A DNA stretch of 64,000 nucleotides from Lacticaseibacillus baoqingensis (GTDB lineage: Bacteria; Bacillota; Bacilli; Lactobacillales; Lactobacillaceae), in NCBI RefSeq assembly GCF_003946165.1, contig NZ_RHOI01000002.1, positions 1-64,000 on the forward strand, read 5' to 3'. The notes beneath the pieces were generated by a model that did not search any database, was not told where the DNA came from, and saw only the letters and a list, made by a program, of their open reading frames with translations. Made by a program: the position numbers and the translations under genes. Position 1 is the stretch's first letter. Each line of letters starts with the position of its first letter. This document shows positions 25,446-36,358 of this stretch, one piece after another.

Positions 25446-26999
25446 TTAACCTTCTTCCAATTCATTAGCGATCTCTTGTACAACATGCGTATCTTGAGGC
25501 CATGGGGTATCCACACCGCGCACCTTTTGGTATGGATCAGCCCCTTTGCCGGCAACGATCACGACATCCCCTGGGCGACTGGCCGTCATCGCTTGGCGAA
25601 TCGCTTCTTTGCGGTCAAGGATCGTGTGCACGGTGACCTTGTCATGATCGATCCCGTGGTCGATTTCGGCTGCGATTTCGGCTGGATCTTCAAACCCAGG
25701 ATCATCCGTGGTGAGATAAGCGACACTGGCGTATTCCGTGAGCACTTTGGCAAAGCCTGGGCGTCGCGAAACGCCTTTATCACCAGGGCTGCCGACTACG
25801 ACCAAGAGTTTGGGATCATTGTATTCTGCCTTCAAAAAATGCATCAAGGCTTTCATGCTGCCATAATTATGGGCATAATCAACATACACCACCCCATGGC
25901 CCTTAACGGCAAATTGCTCCATCCGTCCAGGGATCTGCACATTAGCGATGCCGGGATTGGCTTTAGCCGCATCGACCCCAGCCAACCCGCCGCCGATCAC
26001 CGCCGCCGTGGCATTACTTTCGTTGAAATCCCCGATCAAACTTAAATTATACGGGCCGCCAACATTTAACGCGGCGGCTTTTTCAGTCACCGGCACTAAT
26101 GTGAAGCGACTGCGCGTCGTATCTAATGTCTGGCTTTCAAACCGGAAGTCAATGGCAATATCTGACCGTTGCGGCTTGAAATCGGCACTGGCAAACAAGT
26201 AGATCGAATCAGGATACGTCGTCGTCGTCGCTGCCGCATAAACTTCATCGAAGTGTTCAGTTTCCGCATTGATCACGACTTTACGGGAGTTGACCAACAG
26301 TTGCATCTTGTTATGCAAGTAATTGGCAAAATTGGGATGCTCATTCGGCCCGATATGATCTGGTGTGATATTCAAGAAGAAGCCCACATCATAAGTCAAT
26401 CCGAAGACGCGGTTGCGCAAATAGGCTTGACTGGAGACTTCCATGACTAAATGCGTCATCCCATTATCAACGGCGACGCGCATATCATGAAAAAGGTCTA
26501 AGCTTTCCGGCGTCGTCAGATCTGACTTGAAGCGTTGATCCGGGTTAGGCCCGACGATACGATCCAAGGTCGAAAATAATGCTACCCGCTCAGGATGCGC
26601 TTGTTCTAAGATCCCACGGGTGAAATAAGCACTGGTCGTCTTCCCTTTGGTGCCAGTAAATGCGATCACGAAGAGATCATCTTGCGGGAAATCGTAAAAT
26701 GCGGCACTTAAGATCGCCATGGCCTTCGTGACATTGACCACGATCAGCGCATTCATCCCGTTACCTTCAACATAGGGTTTTTCTGCGACGTAAGTCACCG
26801 CCCCGTTGTCTTTGGCCATGGATAAATAGATCGGACGAAAATGACTGCCCTTACAGAAAAACAGGCTGGGGCCAGAGACTTTACGGGAATCATAGGCGAT
26901 ACCAGTCATGTCAGTGTCGATCGAATTTTGAACCGCACTGCTTTTAAGCAAATGATGTTCTTTGAGTAGTAAAATACATGCATTTAGTGATAATGCCAT
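25446..26999 (-). CDS. murE: UDP-MurNAc-tripeptide synthetase
   Basis: Adds the third amino acid of the stem peptide to UDP-MurNAc-Ala-Glu. The 517-residue Mur ligase shows the P-loop GTKGKTTSAYF, the central NITPDHIGPNEHPNF region, and YVDYAHNYGSM. The specificity motif is TTDDPG rather than DNPR of the diaminopimelate enzymes, so lysine is the expected substrate. ATG at 26999 with AAGGAG is chosen over the longer frame. It is cotranscribed with a racemase that can supply the D-Asp bridge. Confidence 0.92.
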   Translation of the reverse strand: MALSLNACILLLKEHHLLKSSAVQNSIDTDMTGIAYDSRKVSGPSLFFCKGSHFRPIYLSMAKDNGAVTYVAEKPYVEGNGMNALIVVNVTKAMAILSAAFYDFPQDDLFVIAFTGTKGKTTSAYFTRGILEQAHPERVALFSTLDRIVGPNPDQRFKSDLTTPESLDLFHDMRVAVDNGMTHLVMEVSSQAYLRNRVFGLTYDVGFFLNITPDHIGPNEHPNFANYLHNKMQLLVNSRKVVINAETEHFDEVYAAATTTTYPDSIYLFASADFKPQRSDIAIDFRFESQTLDTTRSRFTLVPVTEKAAALNVGGPYNLSLIGDFNESNATAAVIGGGLAGVDAAKANPGIANVQIPGRMEQFAVKGHGVVYVDYAHNYGSMKALMHFLKAEYNDPKLLVVVGSPGDKGVSRRPGFAKVLTEYASVAYLTTDDPGFEDPAEIAAEIDHGIDHDKVTVHTILDRKEAIRQAMTASRPGDVVIVAGKGADPYQKVRGVDTPWPQDTHVVQEIANELEEG

Positions 27000-27067
27000 G
27001 AAGATTCTCCTTACATGAGCGATTGTGATCAGTCGCATAGGTAATCCGATTATACCATAATCCTTGA

Positions 27068-27529
27068 TTACACGGTGATCGCCACAATAGTGACAGTATA
27101 GCGGCCGGCCGGGGCAGGTACGGTCACTGACGCCCCGACTGACTGGCCGATTAAAGCCGCCCCTAACGGTGAATCCGCGGCTAGGTTATCTGGCGCTAAG
27201 CCGGCTTCTTTGGGTCCGACTAAACGATAAACCGCTTGGTCCGCCTCAGCGGCAAAAGCGACCGTCACCTGCGTGCCAATGGCCACTTGATCGCCGGTTG
27301 GCAAAGGCACCACTTGCGCATAGCGGATCAATTTATCCAAGTAGCGCAGGCGGCTTTCCAGGTGGCGCAAGTCACGTTTGGCTGCACTATAATCTGCACT
27401 TTCTGAGCGGTCGCCTAAGGCAGCTGCCGCTTTTAACTGGGCGATCTTGGCTGGACGGTCATGTTGCAAAGTCACCACTTGCGCCTTTAATGCCGCCAAG
27501 CCGCTTGCTGTGATCTGATGATATTGCAT
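27068..27529 (-). CDS. GreA/GreB family transcript cleavage factor
   Basis: A 153-residue factor that enters the RNA polymerase secondary channel and stimulates cleavage of stalled transcripts. The N-terminal coiled coil carries the acidic tip (GDRSESADYSAAKRD, compare GDLSENAEY of GreA), and the C-terminal FKBP-like domain follows. The sequence is divergent, with many alanines, so it may be a second Gre copy rather than the housekeeping GreA. GGAGG precedes the ATG. Confidence 0.85.
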   Translation of the reverse strand: MQYHQITASGLAALKAQVVTLQHDRPAKIAQLKAAAALGDRSESADYSAAKRDLRHLESRLRYLDKLIRYAQVVPLPTGDQVAIGTQVTVAFAAEADQAVYRLVGPKEAGLAPDNLAADSPLGAALIGQSVGASVTVPAPAGRYTVTIVAITV

Positions 27530-27581
27530 CCTTTTACCTCCTACGGTTAACTGTAGCGCGTTTTAGCCGCAAATTAAAACC

Positions 27582-27606
27582 CAAGACCAAAGCCTCGGGT
27601 TTTTAG
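27582..27606 (-). terminator. Terminator of the two-component/dacA operon
   Basis: On the minus strand AACCCGAGGC-TTTG-GTCTTGGGTT forms a 10-bp stem with two G-T pairs and a TTTG loop, followed by a T-rich tail. Confidence 0.7.
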
Positions 27607-27607
27607 A

Positions 27608-28912
27608 TCATGTCCATTGCGCTAACAAGTCCCCAAAATATTCCCCCACACCGCGCATGATCAAGACAAAGACATTCGCTTTTTTCACCGTCTGGGCGGT
27701 TTTGATCGTTACCGTTTGGGCGGTTTGACCATTGAGGTAGCCTAAGGGATCATCTTTAGCCGCAACGGTCAAAGTCCCCACCGCATGCGCTTTGGCGATC
27801 GGCGCCAAGACGCGTTTGGTTTGGCCTTGATAGGAATATTGCAGTTGGGCTGCAGTGGTCGCTTTAGGCACATAAAGCGCCAGCGTCTTATCAGCGACCA
27901 AAGGGACCGTTCCTTGTTGGCCGTACTTCACCGCCAATTGGGTATGTCCAGGTACCGCTTTGCCTGCAGTGGCCACTGTCATCAGCTTCCAATTGGCAAA
28001 CGTGGTGCGCATCAATTTTGCCGTTTGGACAAACCGCTTATCATCCCCACTGCCATTAGCGTGCATCACCACAGTAATGATCCGCATACCATGTTGCGTT
28101 GCCGTTCCGGCAAAACAATCCCCGGCACGATCCGTCGTTCCGGTTTTCAAGCCGTCAACGGTGAAGTCTGACTGCGCCGTGGCCAAGCCAGGTAACATGG
28201 TGTTGTAATTCGCCATTTTGGTGGCATCACTATTACCGGAATCAAACAACATTTCTTTGATACTCGTGGTTGCCAATGTATCTGGGTAATCTGCAATCAA
28301 GTGCTGTGCAACAATGGCCACATCTTTAGCAGATAATAAATTCTGATCGGTATCCGTGGTTTGCGGATAGCGATCGACCGCTGCCAGTTCATTGTTATCT
28401 AACCCGCTGGCATTGATGATGGTGGCATCGCTGATCCCCCACGCTTTGAGCTGTGCGCGCATTTGATCGATAAATTTGGCTTGATTGCCAGCGACCGCAT
28501 TGCCTAACAGCATCATGGCCGCATTAGCGGAATAAATCAGACTGGCTTGATATAAGGCCTTGATCGTATACTGGCCATCTTGGCGTAAAGGCACATTGGA
28601 CAACTGCTTGTCTTGACTCAACGCATAGATATTCGCATCTGGCGTTACCGTTGTCGTCCATTGCAATTTGCCTTGAGCGATCGCCTGACGCACCAAATAA
28701 ATGCCGATCAGCTTAGTCATTGAAGCGATCGGCAGCGCTTGATCGGCATTTTTGGCATAAAGGATCTTCCCGGTCTTCGCTTCGATCGCCAATGCGGCAC
28801 TGGCGTCGATATCATCAGTCGTCGCCGCATGGGCCATCACGCTAGGCGCGCCGCCTAGCCAAATACTGACACTGGCGATGGCCACGATCAAGCTGCGCCA
28901 TAAGTTAGCCAT
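27608..28912 (-). CDS. dacA: D-alanyl-D-alanine carboxypeptidase
   Basis: A low-molecular-weight penicillin-binding protein of 434 residues that trims the terminal D-Ala from stem peptides outside the membrane. A signal peptide ends near AHA (residue 29). The active-site motifs are SMTK (S64), SAN (S128) and KTGTT. A C-terminal region and a final hydrophobic stretch (VFVLIMRGVGEYFGDL) could be the amphipathic anchor. It overlaps the histidine kinase gene by eight bases, as third gene of a regulator-kinase-carboxypeptidase operon. Confidence 0.92.
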   Translation of the reverse strand: MANLWRSLIVAIASVSIWLGGAPSVMAHAATTDDIDASAALAIEAKTGKILYAKNADQALPIASMTKLIGIYLVRQAIAQGKLQWTTTVTPDANIYALSQDKQLSNVPLRQDGQYTIKALYQASLIYSANAAMMLLGNAVAGNQAKFIDQMRAQLKAWGISDATIINASGLDNNELAAVDRYPQTTDTDQNLLSAKDVAIVAQHLIADYPDTLATTSIKEMLFDSGNSDATKMANYNTMLPGLATAQSDFTVDGLKTGTTDRAGDCFAGTATQHGMRIITVVMHANGSGDDKRFVQTAKLMRTTFANWKLMTVATAGKAVPGHTQLAVKYGQQGTVPLVADKTLALYVPKATTAAQLQYSYQGQTKRVLAPIAKAHAVGTLTVAAKDDPLGYLNGQTAQTVTIKTAQTVKKANVFVLIMRGVGEYFGDLLAQWT

Positions 28913-30098
28913 GGATCGTCTCCTCCTCTTTCGTCTGCAGCCCTGGATCAGGGCGCTTCAGTGTGGTCCCAAGCTTCAGCGGCAAATGAATCACGAAACT
29001 CGTTAATTCAGGGGTCGAGTCGGCATAAATATAGCCGCCATGTAAGCTCACAAATGACTGCGCGATCGCCAACCCCAAACCAGACCCGCCGGTTTCTTGT
29101 GAACGCGACCCTTCCACCCGATAAAAGCGGTCAAACAATTGACTCAACGAATGGTTAGGGATCTGTTCACCGTCATTTGAGACTTTGATCACCGCTTCAG
29201 AACCGACTTTTTGCGCGTCTAAGTAGATGTGTTGCGCATTTTGCCCATACTTCAAGGCATTGGTGAGCAGATTATTGAACACCCGCCCAAGTTTTTCGGT
29301 GTCTGCTTCCATCATCAAAGGATTCGGCTCCCCAGTGACTTGGATCGTGATCCCTTTTTTCTCGGCTTCCAACTCAAAACTGGCGGCCAACTGCTCGAGC
29401 ATCGCAATCATGTTGAAGCTAACGGTATTCAGCGGGGTCGTCGTTTGCCGCGCCTTCGTATATTCAAACAAGTCCTCCACCAAGACCTTCATTTGTTTGG
29501 CCTTGAGATAAGCCGTATGCGTATACTTGACCAGTTCGTCTTCACTGCGGTATTGCTTATCTTCGATCAACCCGAGATACCCAATGATCGAGGTCAATGG
29601 CGTCCGGATATCATGCGAGACATTTGTGATCAATTCGTCTTTACTCTTTTCGATCCGCCGCTCTTCTTCCATCGAGTTGACCGTCGATGCAACCAAAGCA
29701 TTGATACTGGCCACGACTTTTTGCAGATCAGAATTGACTTCAAAGCGAATACGATGATCCAAATGGCCATCGGCGATATAATGTAATTCCGCGATCACAT
29801 GCCGCATTTGCATCTGTCGGTAGCGCCTGATCAACCGCCAATAAACGACAATCGCATCCACGATCGCCATCCCGCTAACGACCAAATTACGCCAACTCCA
29901 GAGATGCACGTTATCTTGGCCAAACGTCATCACCTGCTTGATCCCCCAAATCGAGTTTTCCAAATGCGGGTCAGCTGCAATGATCTGTTTGCCCAACACG
30001 ACCACCGCCAAATTGAGCATTAACAGCAAGATCACGGTGATCAAGCCTTCGCCCCACAATTCAGATTTTTCTTTGCGGGTCAGATGGACCTTTTCCAT
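28905..30098 (-). CDS. Sensor histidine kinase, VanS-like
   Basis: A membrane sensor of 397 residues with two N-terminal membrane segments (about 17-37 and 69-87) around a short outer loop, a HAMP-like linker, the phospho-acceptor histidine in NVSHDIRTPLTS (about 170) and the ATPase domain (NLLTNALKYGQ, GGSGLGLAI). The architecture and linkage to a carboxypeptidase are like the VanS type. The ligand is unknown; the short outer loop suggests sensing in or near the membrane. It lies three bases after the response regulator. Confidence 0.9.
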   Translation of the reverse strand: MEKVHLTRKEKSELWGEGLITVILLLMLNLAVVVLGKQIIAADPHLENSIWGIKQVMTFGQDNVHLWSWRNLVVSGMAIVDAIVVYWRLIRRYRQMQMRHVIAELHYIADGHLDHRIRFEVNSDLQKVVASINALVASTVNSMEEERRIEKSKDELITNVSHDIRTPLTSIIGYLGLIEDKQYRSEDELVKYTHTAYLKAKQMKVLVEDLFEYTKARQTTTPLNTVSFNMIAMLEQLAASFELEAEKKGITIQVTGEPNPLMMEADTEKLGRVFNNLLTNALKYGQNAQHIYLDAQKVGSEAVIKVSNDGEQIPNHSLSQLFDRFYRVEGSRSQETGGSGLGLAIAQSFVSLHGGYIYADSTPELTSFVIHLPLKLGTTLKRPDPGLQTKEEETIHG

Positions 30099-30101
30099 GG
30101 T

Positions 30102-30788
30102 TTATCCCTCAACTTTGTACCCAACACCCCACACAGTTTCGATCACTTTTTCACCATCAGTCGCTTCTTCGATCTTGTCACGCAAATGCGAGACATGCAC
30201 CATCACGGTCTTGGCCGAAACGATCGATTCTTGCTGCCAGACGCGTTCAAAGATCTCATCCGCTGAAAAAACGCGGTTGGGATGGCTTGCAAGTAAGTAT
30301 AAGATGCCAAACTCTAAGGCGGTCAATTGGATCTGCTTACCAGTCAAAGTCGTCACTTCATGACTATCCTTTTTGATCGTCAAGGGGCCCACTTCTAAGA
30401 CATCTGGTTCTGGATTGGTGACCTTGTTTTGGCTGCGGCGCAACAAACTTTTGACTCGCGCCATCACCTCTAGCGGGTTGAATGGTTTGGTCACATAATC
30501 ATCCGCGCCGGTGATCAGCCCTTGGATCTTATCCATATCGCCAGTTTTGGCCGAAACGATAATGATCGGGATCTGTGAGTCTTTGCGTACTTCTTTGACC
30601 ACTTCGATCCCCGACATATTCGGCATCATGATATCCAAGATCATCAGCGAAATATCTGGTGTCGTTACCAGCTTGGTGATCGCTTCTTTGCCAGAATAAG
30701 CCGTAATGGCTTCATAGCCTTCATTTTTAACGTAAATACTGAGTAATTCAACGATTTCTTTATCATCGTCTACAATTAAGATTTTCAT
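30102..30788 (-). CDS. OmpR-family response regulator, VanR-like
   Basis: A 228-residue DNA-binding regulator: receiver domain (phosphorylated Asp52 in ILDIMMP; switch residues in IIVSAKTG and the lysine of VTKPFN) and a winged helix domain (about 130-226, ending VWGVGYKVEG). It is the first gene of the operon with the kinase and dacA, and probably controls its own operon and other wall genes. Target sites were not identified. Confidence 0.92.
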   Translation of the reverse strand: MKILIVDDDKEIVELLSIYVKNEGYEAITAYSGKEAITKLVTTPDISLMILDIMMPNMSGIEVVKEVRKDSQIPIIIVSAKTGDMDKIQGLITGADDYVTKPFNPLEVMARVKSLLRRSQNKVTNPEPDVLEVGPLTIKKDSHEVTTLTGKQIQLTALEFGILYLLASHPNRVFSADEIFERVWQQESIVSAKTVMVHVSHLRDKIEEATDGEKVIETVWGVGYKVEG

Positions 30789-30905
30789 CGCGATTCTCCC
30801 ATTGTACAGTTATGCATCATCGTTCATTGTATCAAAAGCGTCTGGGCTGTGCTGACCAGAAGGCAAAACATGTAAAAAATTAAAGGTCCCCGTCCTTCAA
30901 GGTGC

Positions 30906-30933
30906 AAAAAAGCCGGGCCCTGATCGGCCCGGC
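30906..30933 (-). terminator. Terminator of guaB
   Basis: GCCGGGCC and GGCCCGGC arms form a GC-rich hairpin, followed on the minus strand by six T. Confidence 0.88.
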
Positions 30934-30956
30934 CATGCGGTGCTTAAACTGTGACT

Positions 30957-32507
<1,551 letters not shown>

Positions 32508-32526
32508 TTACTTCTTGTTGAGCAAA

Positions 32527-32556
32527 GAAAAAAGCCCGTCATAGCGGGCTTTTTAA
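32527..32556. terminator. Terminator of the partition operon
   Basis: AAAAAGCCCG-TCATAG-CGGGCTTTTT is a clear hairpin with T runs on both strands. It lies after the DUF1129 gene. Confidence 0.8.
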
Positions 32557-32680
32557 ATGAGAATCAACTCATTTTATCCAGCTTTCATGCCGAACATTAC
32601 GCTAATATTCGTGCATAGAGACGCTTAAAATTCATTTCACGTCGAATGAAAATCTAATAAAAATAATATTTGTTCGGGAA

Positions 32681-33364
32681 TTATCCCATGGCCATGATCC
32701 CATCGAGCTGATAGCGCCGCTTGAGATACCAATGGCCCCCATAAGCAATGACGGCTAGGCCTAAGTAAACGGGCCATGGCGACGGGTTGGTCAATGGCGA
32801 CTTCACCAGCGCCAAACTGCTAGAAGCGATAGACGCCAACATGACCAGTGCCACCCCTGCTAGCATCAAGATCCACGTCTTAGGCCGCTCTTTTTTCGGC
32901 TTATGGGTCCATTGGTTGTAATAGGTAAAGATGAACCCTGCCGCGATGGCCATGATCAGCAATGACGCGATCCCACTAGCCCCAGTCATTTGTTTCGGCT
33001 GGATATACGCCATGATCCCGTAGATCAACGCAAAAATACTGATGAAAAAGAGGCTCAAATCGATCCCGCTCAGCCAAAATGGCACTTTCTTCTTCGGCTT
33101 GGGAGCATTGATCAAGCTTTCCGCTTTGACCGTCACCGGCCCGTACAATTGTGTCGCTGGCTTGCCTTGGCGCTGTGCGGCGATCATTTCCGGCAACAAT
33201 TCAGCTAGGAGCTTTTGCTCTTGTGCTTGGGTATATTGATGTTCAGTTAAGATCCGCCGCAACTTAAACACATATTCGTCGTTTTTCTTGGTCAACTGTT
33301 GTAATAATGCATCAACATCGACGGCTGGTGCTGTTTCTTCCGGTGTGTTCTTTTTATCCGCCAC
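32681..33364 (-). CDS. DUF1129 family membrane protein
   Basis: A 227-residue membrane protein: a charged N-terminal cytoplasmic domain (about 1-95) followed by about four hydrophobic segments and a short basic tail (LKRRYQLDG). It matches the DUF1129 family, which in lactobacilli commonly follows ychF. The function is unknown. The start is GTG with GGGGG eight bases upstream. It is last in the rsmG-to-ychF gene row. Confidence 0.8.
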   Translation of the reverse strand: MADKKNTPEETAPAVDVDALLQQLTKKNDEYVFKLRRILTEHQYTQAQEQKLLAELLPEMIAAQRQGKPATQLYGPVTVKAESLINAPKPKKKVPFWLSGIDLSLFFISIFALIYGIMAYIQPKQMTGASGIASLLIMAIAAGFIFTYYNQWTHKPKKERPKTWILMLAGVALVMLASIASSSLALVKSPLTNPSPWPVYLGLAVIAYGGHWYLKRRYQLDGIMAMG

Positions 33365-33406
33365 TCCGTTATCCCCCTTGAATGATCTATGCTATAGCGA
33401 CTGGTA

Positions 33407-34507
33407 TCAAACGTTGAACCGGAACTCGATGATATCCCCATCTTGTACCTGATACTCTTTGCCTTCAGAGCGCAAGCGTCCCGCTTCACGCACCGCTGCC
33501 ACACTGCCGTATTGATCAAGATCGGCAAAGCTCATGGTTTCTGCACGAATGAAGCCGCGTTCAAAATCAGAGTGGATCACGCCGGCAACTTGAGGGGCCT
33601 TCATGCCGCGCTTGAACGTCCAGGCGCGCGTTTCTTTGCCGCCAGCCGTAAAGAACGTTGCCAACCCTAAGAGCTGATAAGACGCCTTGATCAACTTATC
33701 CAAGCCTGATTCGCTGACGCCTTCTGCTTCCAAAAAGTCCGCCTTATCCGCGTCATCTAACTCCGCGATTTCTTCTTCAGTCCGGGCAGAAACCGCGATC
33801 ACTTCGGCATCTTCTTTAGCCGCATAATCTTCGATCACCCGCACGTATTGGCAGCTTTCAGGATCGGCCATATCATCTTCGGCAATATTAGCCACATACA
33901 ACACTGGTTTGGTAGTCAAGAGGAACAAGCCTTTAACGATTTTTTGTTCGTCTTCTGTAAAGTCAAGCGTCCGCACCGGCTGCCCTTCTTCAAGCGCTGG
34001 GCGGATCTTTTTTAGCACGGCAAATTCGGCAAGGGCCTCTTTGTCTTTGGTGCGCGCAATTTTTTCGACTTTAGCATAGCGCTTATTGACACTGTCCAAA
34101 TCTGCCAGGGCCAATTCTAAGTTGATCGTTTCAATATCATCCAGTGGATCAACTACCCCAGTGACACTGGTGATCTCGTCATCGTCAAAAGCCCGGACCA
34201 CATGCACGATCGCGTCGACTTGGCGAATGTTTTCGAGGAACTTATTCCCCAGCCCTTCGCCTTTGGATGCGCCTTTGACGATCCCGGCAATGTCGGTGAA
34301 CTCAAAAGTCGTGTGAATGATCTTCTTGGCGGGGATCAATTCATCGATGCGTGCCAAGCGTGCATCTGGCACTTCGACCATCCCGACGTTTGGATCGATC
34401 GTCGCAAATGGGTAGTTCGCCATTTCGGCCCCTGCTTTGGTGATCGCGTTAAAAAGTGTCGATTTGCCGACGTTTGGCAATCCGACGATACCTGCTGTTA
34501 AAGCCAT
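33407..34507 (-). CDS. ychF: Ribosome-binding ATPase YchF/OLA1
   Basis: A universally conserved Obg-family ATPase of 366 residues that binds ribosomes. It has the P-loop [11 protein letters not shown], switch region [16 protein letters not shown], the NIAE motif in place of NKxD that favours ATP over GTP, and a C-terminal TGS domain ending [14 protein letters not shown] at 34507 gives the canonical MALTAGIVG start; a GTG nine bases upstream lies in the ribosome site. Confidence 0.95.
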   Translation of the reverse strand: MALTAGIVGLPNVGKSTLFNAITKAGAEMANYPFATIDPNVGMVEVPDARLARIDELIPAKKIIHTTFEFTDIAGIVKGASKGEGLGNKFLENIRQVDAIVHVVRAFDDDEITSVTGVVDPLDDIETINLELALADLDSVNKRYAKVEKIARTKDKEALAEFAVLKKIRPALEEGQPVRTLDFTEDEQKIVKGLFLLTTKPVLYVANIAEDDMADPESCQYVRVIEDYAAKEDAEVIAVSARTEEEIAELDDADKADFLEAEGVSESGLDKLIKASYQLLGLATFFTAGGKETRAWTFKRGMKAPQVAGVIHSDFERGFIRAETMSFADLDQYGSVAAVREAGRLRSEGKEYQVQDGDIIEFRFNV

Positions 34508-34522
34508 TAAATTCACTCTTTT

Positions 34523-34711
34523 CTATTGATCTTGGTGTTTGGTCAGAACTTTTTTCATTTTCCGATCGAAGTCATGTCGCGGCATCATCACGATATGGCC
34601 GCATCCGGTACAGCGGATCTTAATATCCATCCCCACCCGAATGATCTCCCAATCGTTGACGCCGCAAGCATGAGGCTTTTTCATCAAAACATGATCGTGT
34701 AAAGCGTACAT
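34523..34711 (-). CDS. DUF951 family protein
   Basis: A 62-residue protein with two closely spaced cysteine pairs or half-pairs (HACG, CTGCGHIVMMPR) that may bind zinc. The family is conserved across Firmicutes next to parB and ychF; its function is not known, though an RNA or ribosome role is a fair guess given the neighbours. Spacing to both flanking genes is below 16 bases. Confidence 0.85.
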   Translation of the reverse strand: MYALHDHVLMKKPHACGVNDWEIIRVGMDIKIRCTGCGHIVMMPRHDFDRKMKKVLTKHQDQ

Positions 34712-34723
34712 GAATCGGCCTCC

Positions 34724-35593
34724 TTAGTCCAGATTGACATCTAACAATGCTAAGATCCGGTTCAAGTCATTGGGATCGGTAAAATCGATCTCGATTTTGC
34801 CTTTGCCCTTAGTGGACTGCGCGATGTTGACTTTAGTCCCGAAGCGATCGCCTAGTTGGTTTTCACTGGCCTGCAGATAAGGTGACTTTTGCACCGATTT
34901 GGCTTTGGGTTTGGTCCCGCCGGCATTGAGCTGATTGATCAAATGTTCAAGCTGCCGCACCGTCAGATTTTCCGCTACGACCCGCTTGGCGACGGCCGGG
35001 ATCTTCTTTTTATCCTTCAAGCTCAGCAGCGTGCGCGCTTGGCCCATCGACAGTTGTTTTTCGTTGAGCAGCTGCTTGACAGACGCAGGCAGCGTCAGCA
35101 GCCGCAAGTAATTAGCGATATACGGCCGGCTCTTGCCTAAGCGTTGTGACACTTCCGCTTGCGTCAAGTCCAGCTTTTTGATCAACGTATCGTATGCTTG
35201 CGCCTCGTCTAGCGGCGTCAGATCTTCGCGCTGCAAATTTTCCAGCACGGCGATTTCCATCATTGCCGGGTCATCGAAACTGCGCACGATTGCTGGGATC
35301 GTTTCTTTGCCTGCCAGCTTTGAGGCCCGAAAACGCCGCTCACCGGTGATGATCTCATAGCCATTCACCGATTTGCGCACAATGATCGGCTGAAATACCC
35401 CCGTATTGCGAATCGACGCGGCCAAATCAGCCAACCCAGCTTCGTCAAAACTTTTCCGCGGCTGGTAAGGATTTGGGCGGATATCCGCCAAAGGCAAGTC
35501 TTCAACGTTGCTCAACGTGGTATCGGGACTTTCAAACTCTTGAAAAATCGCATCGATGCCGCGTCCCAGACCTTTGCTATTCTTATTCACCAT
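34724..35593 (-). CDS. parB: Chromosome partition protein ParB/Spo0J
   Basis: A 289-residue CTP-dependent clamp that loads at parS and spreads along DNA, working with ParA and SMC. It has the N-terminal catalytic part (IRPNPYQPRKSFDE, ITGERRFRAS with the GERRFRA motif), the helix-turn-helix (LTQAEVSQRLGKSRPYIANYLRLL), and the C-terminal dimer domain ending FTDPNDLNRIL. Its start overlaps the parA stop by 11 bases. Confidence 0.94.
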   Translation of the reverse strand: MVNKNSKGLGRGIDAIFQEFESPDTTLSNVEDLPLADIRPNPYQPRKSFDEAGLADLAASIRNTGVFQPIIVRKSVNGYEIITGERRFRASKLAGKETIPAIVRSFDDPAMMEIAVLENLQREDLTPLDEAQAYDTLIKKLDLTQAEVSQRLGKSRPYIANYLRLLTLPASVKQLLNEKQLSMGQARTLLSLKDKKKIPAVAKRVVAENLTVRQLEHLINQLNAGGTKPKAKSVQKSPYLQASENQLGDRFGTKVNIAQSTKGKGKIEIDFTDPNDLNRILALLDVNLD

Positions 35594-36350
35594 GGGCAGC
35601 TAACACCTCCTGGGCTAATTGCGTATAGACTTCAGTACCCTTAGATTTAGGATCGTAATCCACGATCGGCAACCCATAACTCGGCGCTTCCGCTAAGCGG
35701 GTGATTCGCGGAATAATTGTTTCATAAACCTTGTCGCCAAAATATTTGCGCACTTCGTCGATCACTTGCGCGCCTAAATTGGTCCGGCGATCATACATCG
35801 TCAACAACACCCCTTCGATGCTCAACGACGGATTGAAGTGTTTTTGGACTAGGCGCACCGTGTTCAAGAGTTGGCTCAGTCCTTCAAGGGCATAATACTC
35901 ACTTTGGACCGGGATCAAGATCGAATGTGCCGCGGTAAACGCATTGATCGACAACTGGCCAAGTGACGGGGGACAGTCGATCAAGATATAATCATAGTCT
36001 TTCTCGACAGCGGCTAAGCCAAGTTTCAAGCGCATTTCCCGCGCCATTTGACTCGTCAATTCGATTTCTGCACCGGCTAATTGGATCGTTGCCGGCACGA
36101 TCCAGAGATTTTCGTGTTGGGTTTTCAACAACGCCTCAGCAATCGGATCTTCATTGACCAAAACGTCATAGATATCTTTGGTGACCGCCGGCTTTTGGAT
36201 CCCCACGCCACTCGTCGCATTTCCTTGCGCATCAGCATCAATGATCAATACCCGCTTCCCGGCATTAGCCAGACACGCGCCTAAATTGATCGTCGTCGTG
36301 GTTTTGCCTACGCCGCCTTTTTGGTTTGCAACCGCAATGATGTGTGCCAT
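35583..36350 (-). CDS. parA: Chromosome partition ATPase ParA/Soj
   Basis: A deviant Walker ATPase of 255 residues that binds DNA with ATP and interacts with ParB and, in related species, DnaA. It has KGGVGKTTT (Walker A), DADAQGNATSG and DCPPSLG. It is the third gene in rsmG-noc-parA-parB, eight bases after noc. Confidence 0.95.
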   Translation of the reverse strand: MAHIIAVANQKGGVGKTTTTINLGACLANAGKRVLIIDADAQGNATSGVGIQKPAVTKDIYDVLVNEDPIAEALLKTQHENLWIVPATIQLAGAEIELTSQMAREMRLKLGLAAVEKDYDYILIDCPPSLGQLSINAFTAAHSILIPVQSEYYALEGLSQLLNTVRLVQKHFNPSLSIEGVLLTMYDRRTNLGAQVIDEVRKYFGDKVYETIIPRITRLAEAPSYGLPIVDYDPKSKGTEVYTQLAQEVLAAHGE

Positions 36351-36358
36351 AGTGCCTC

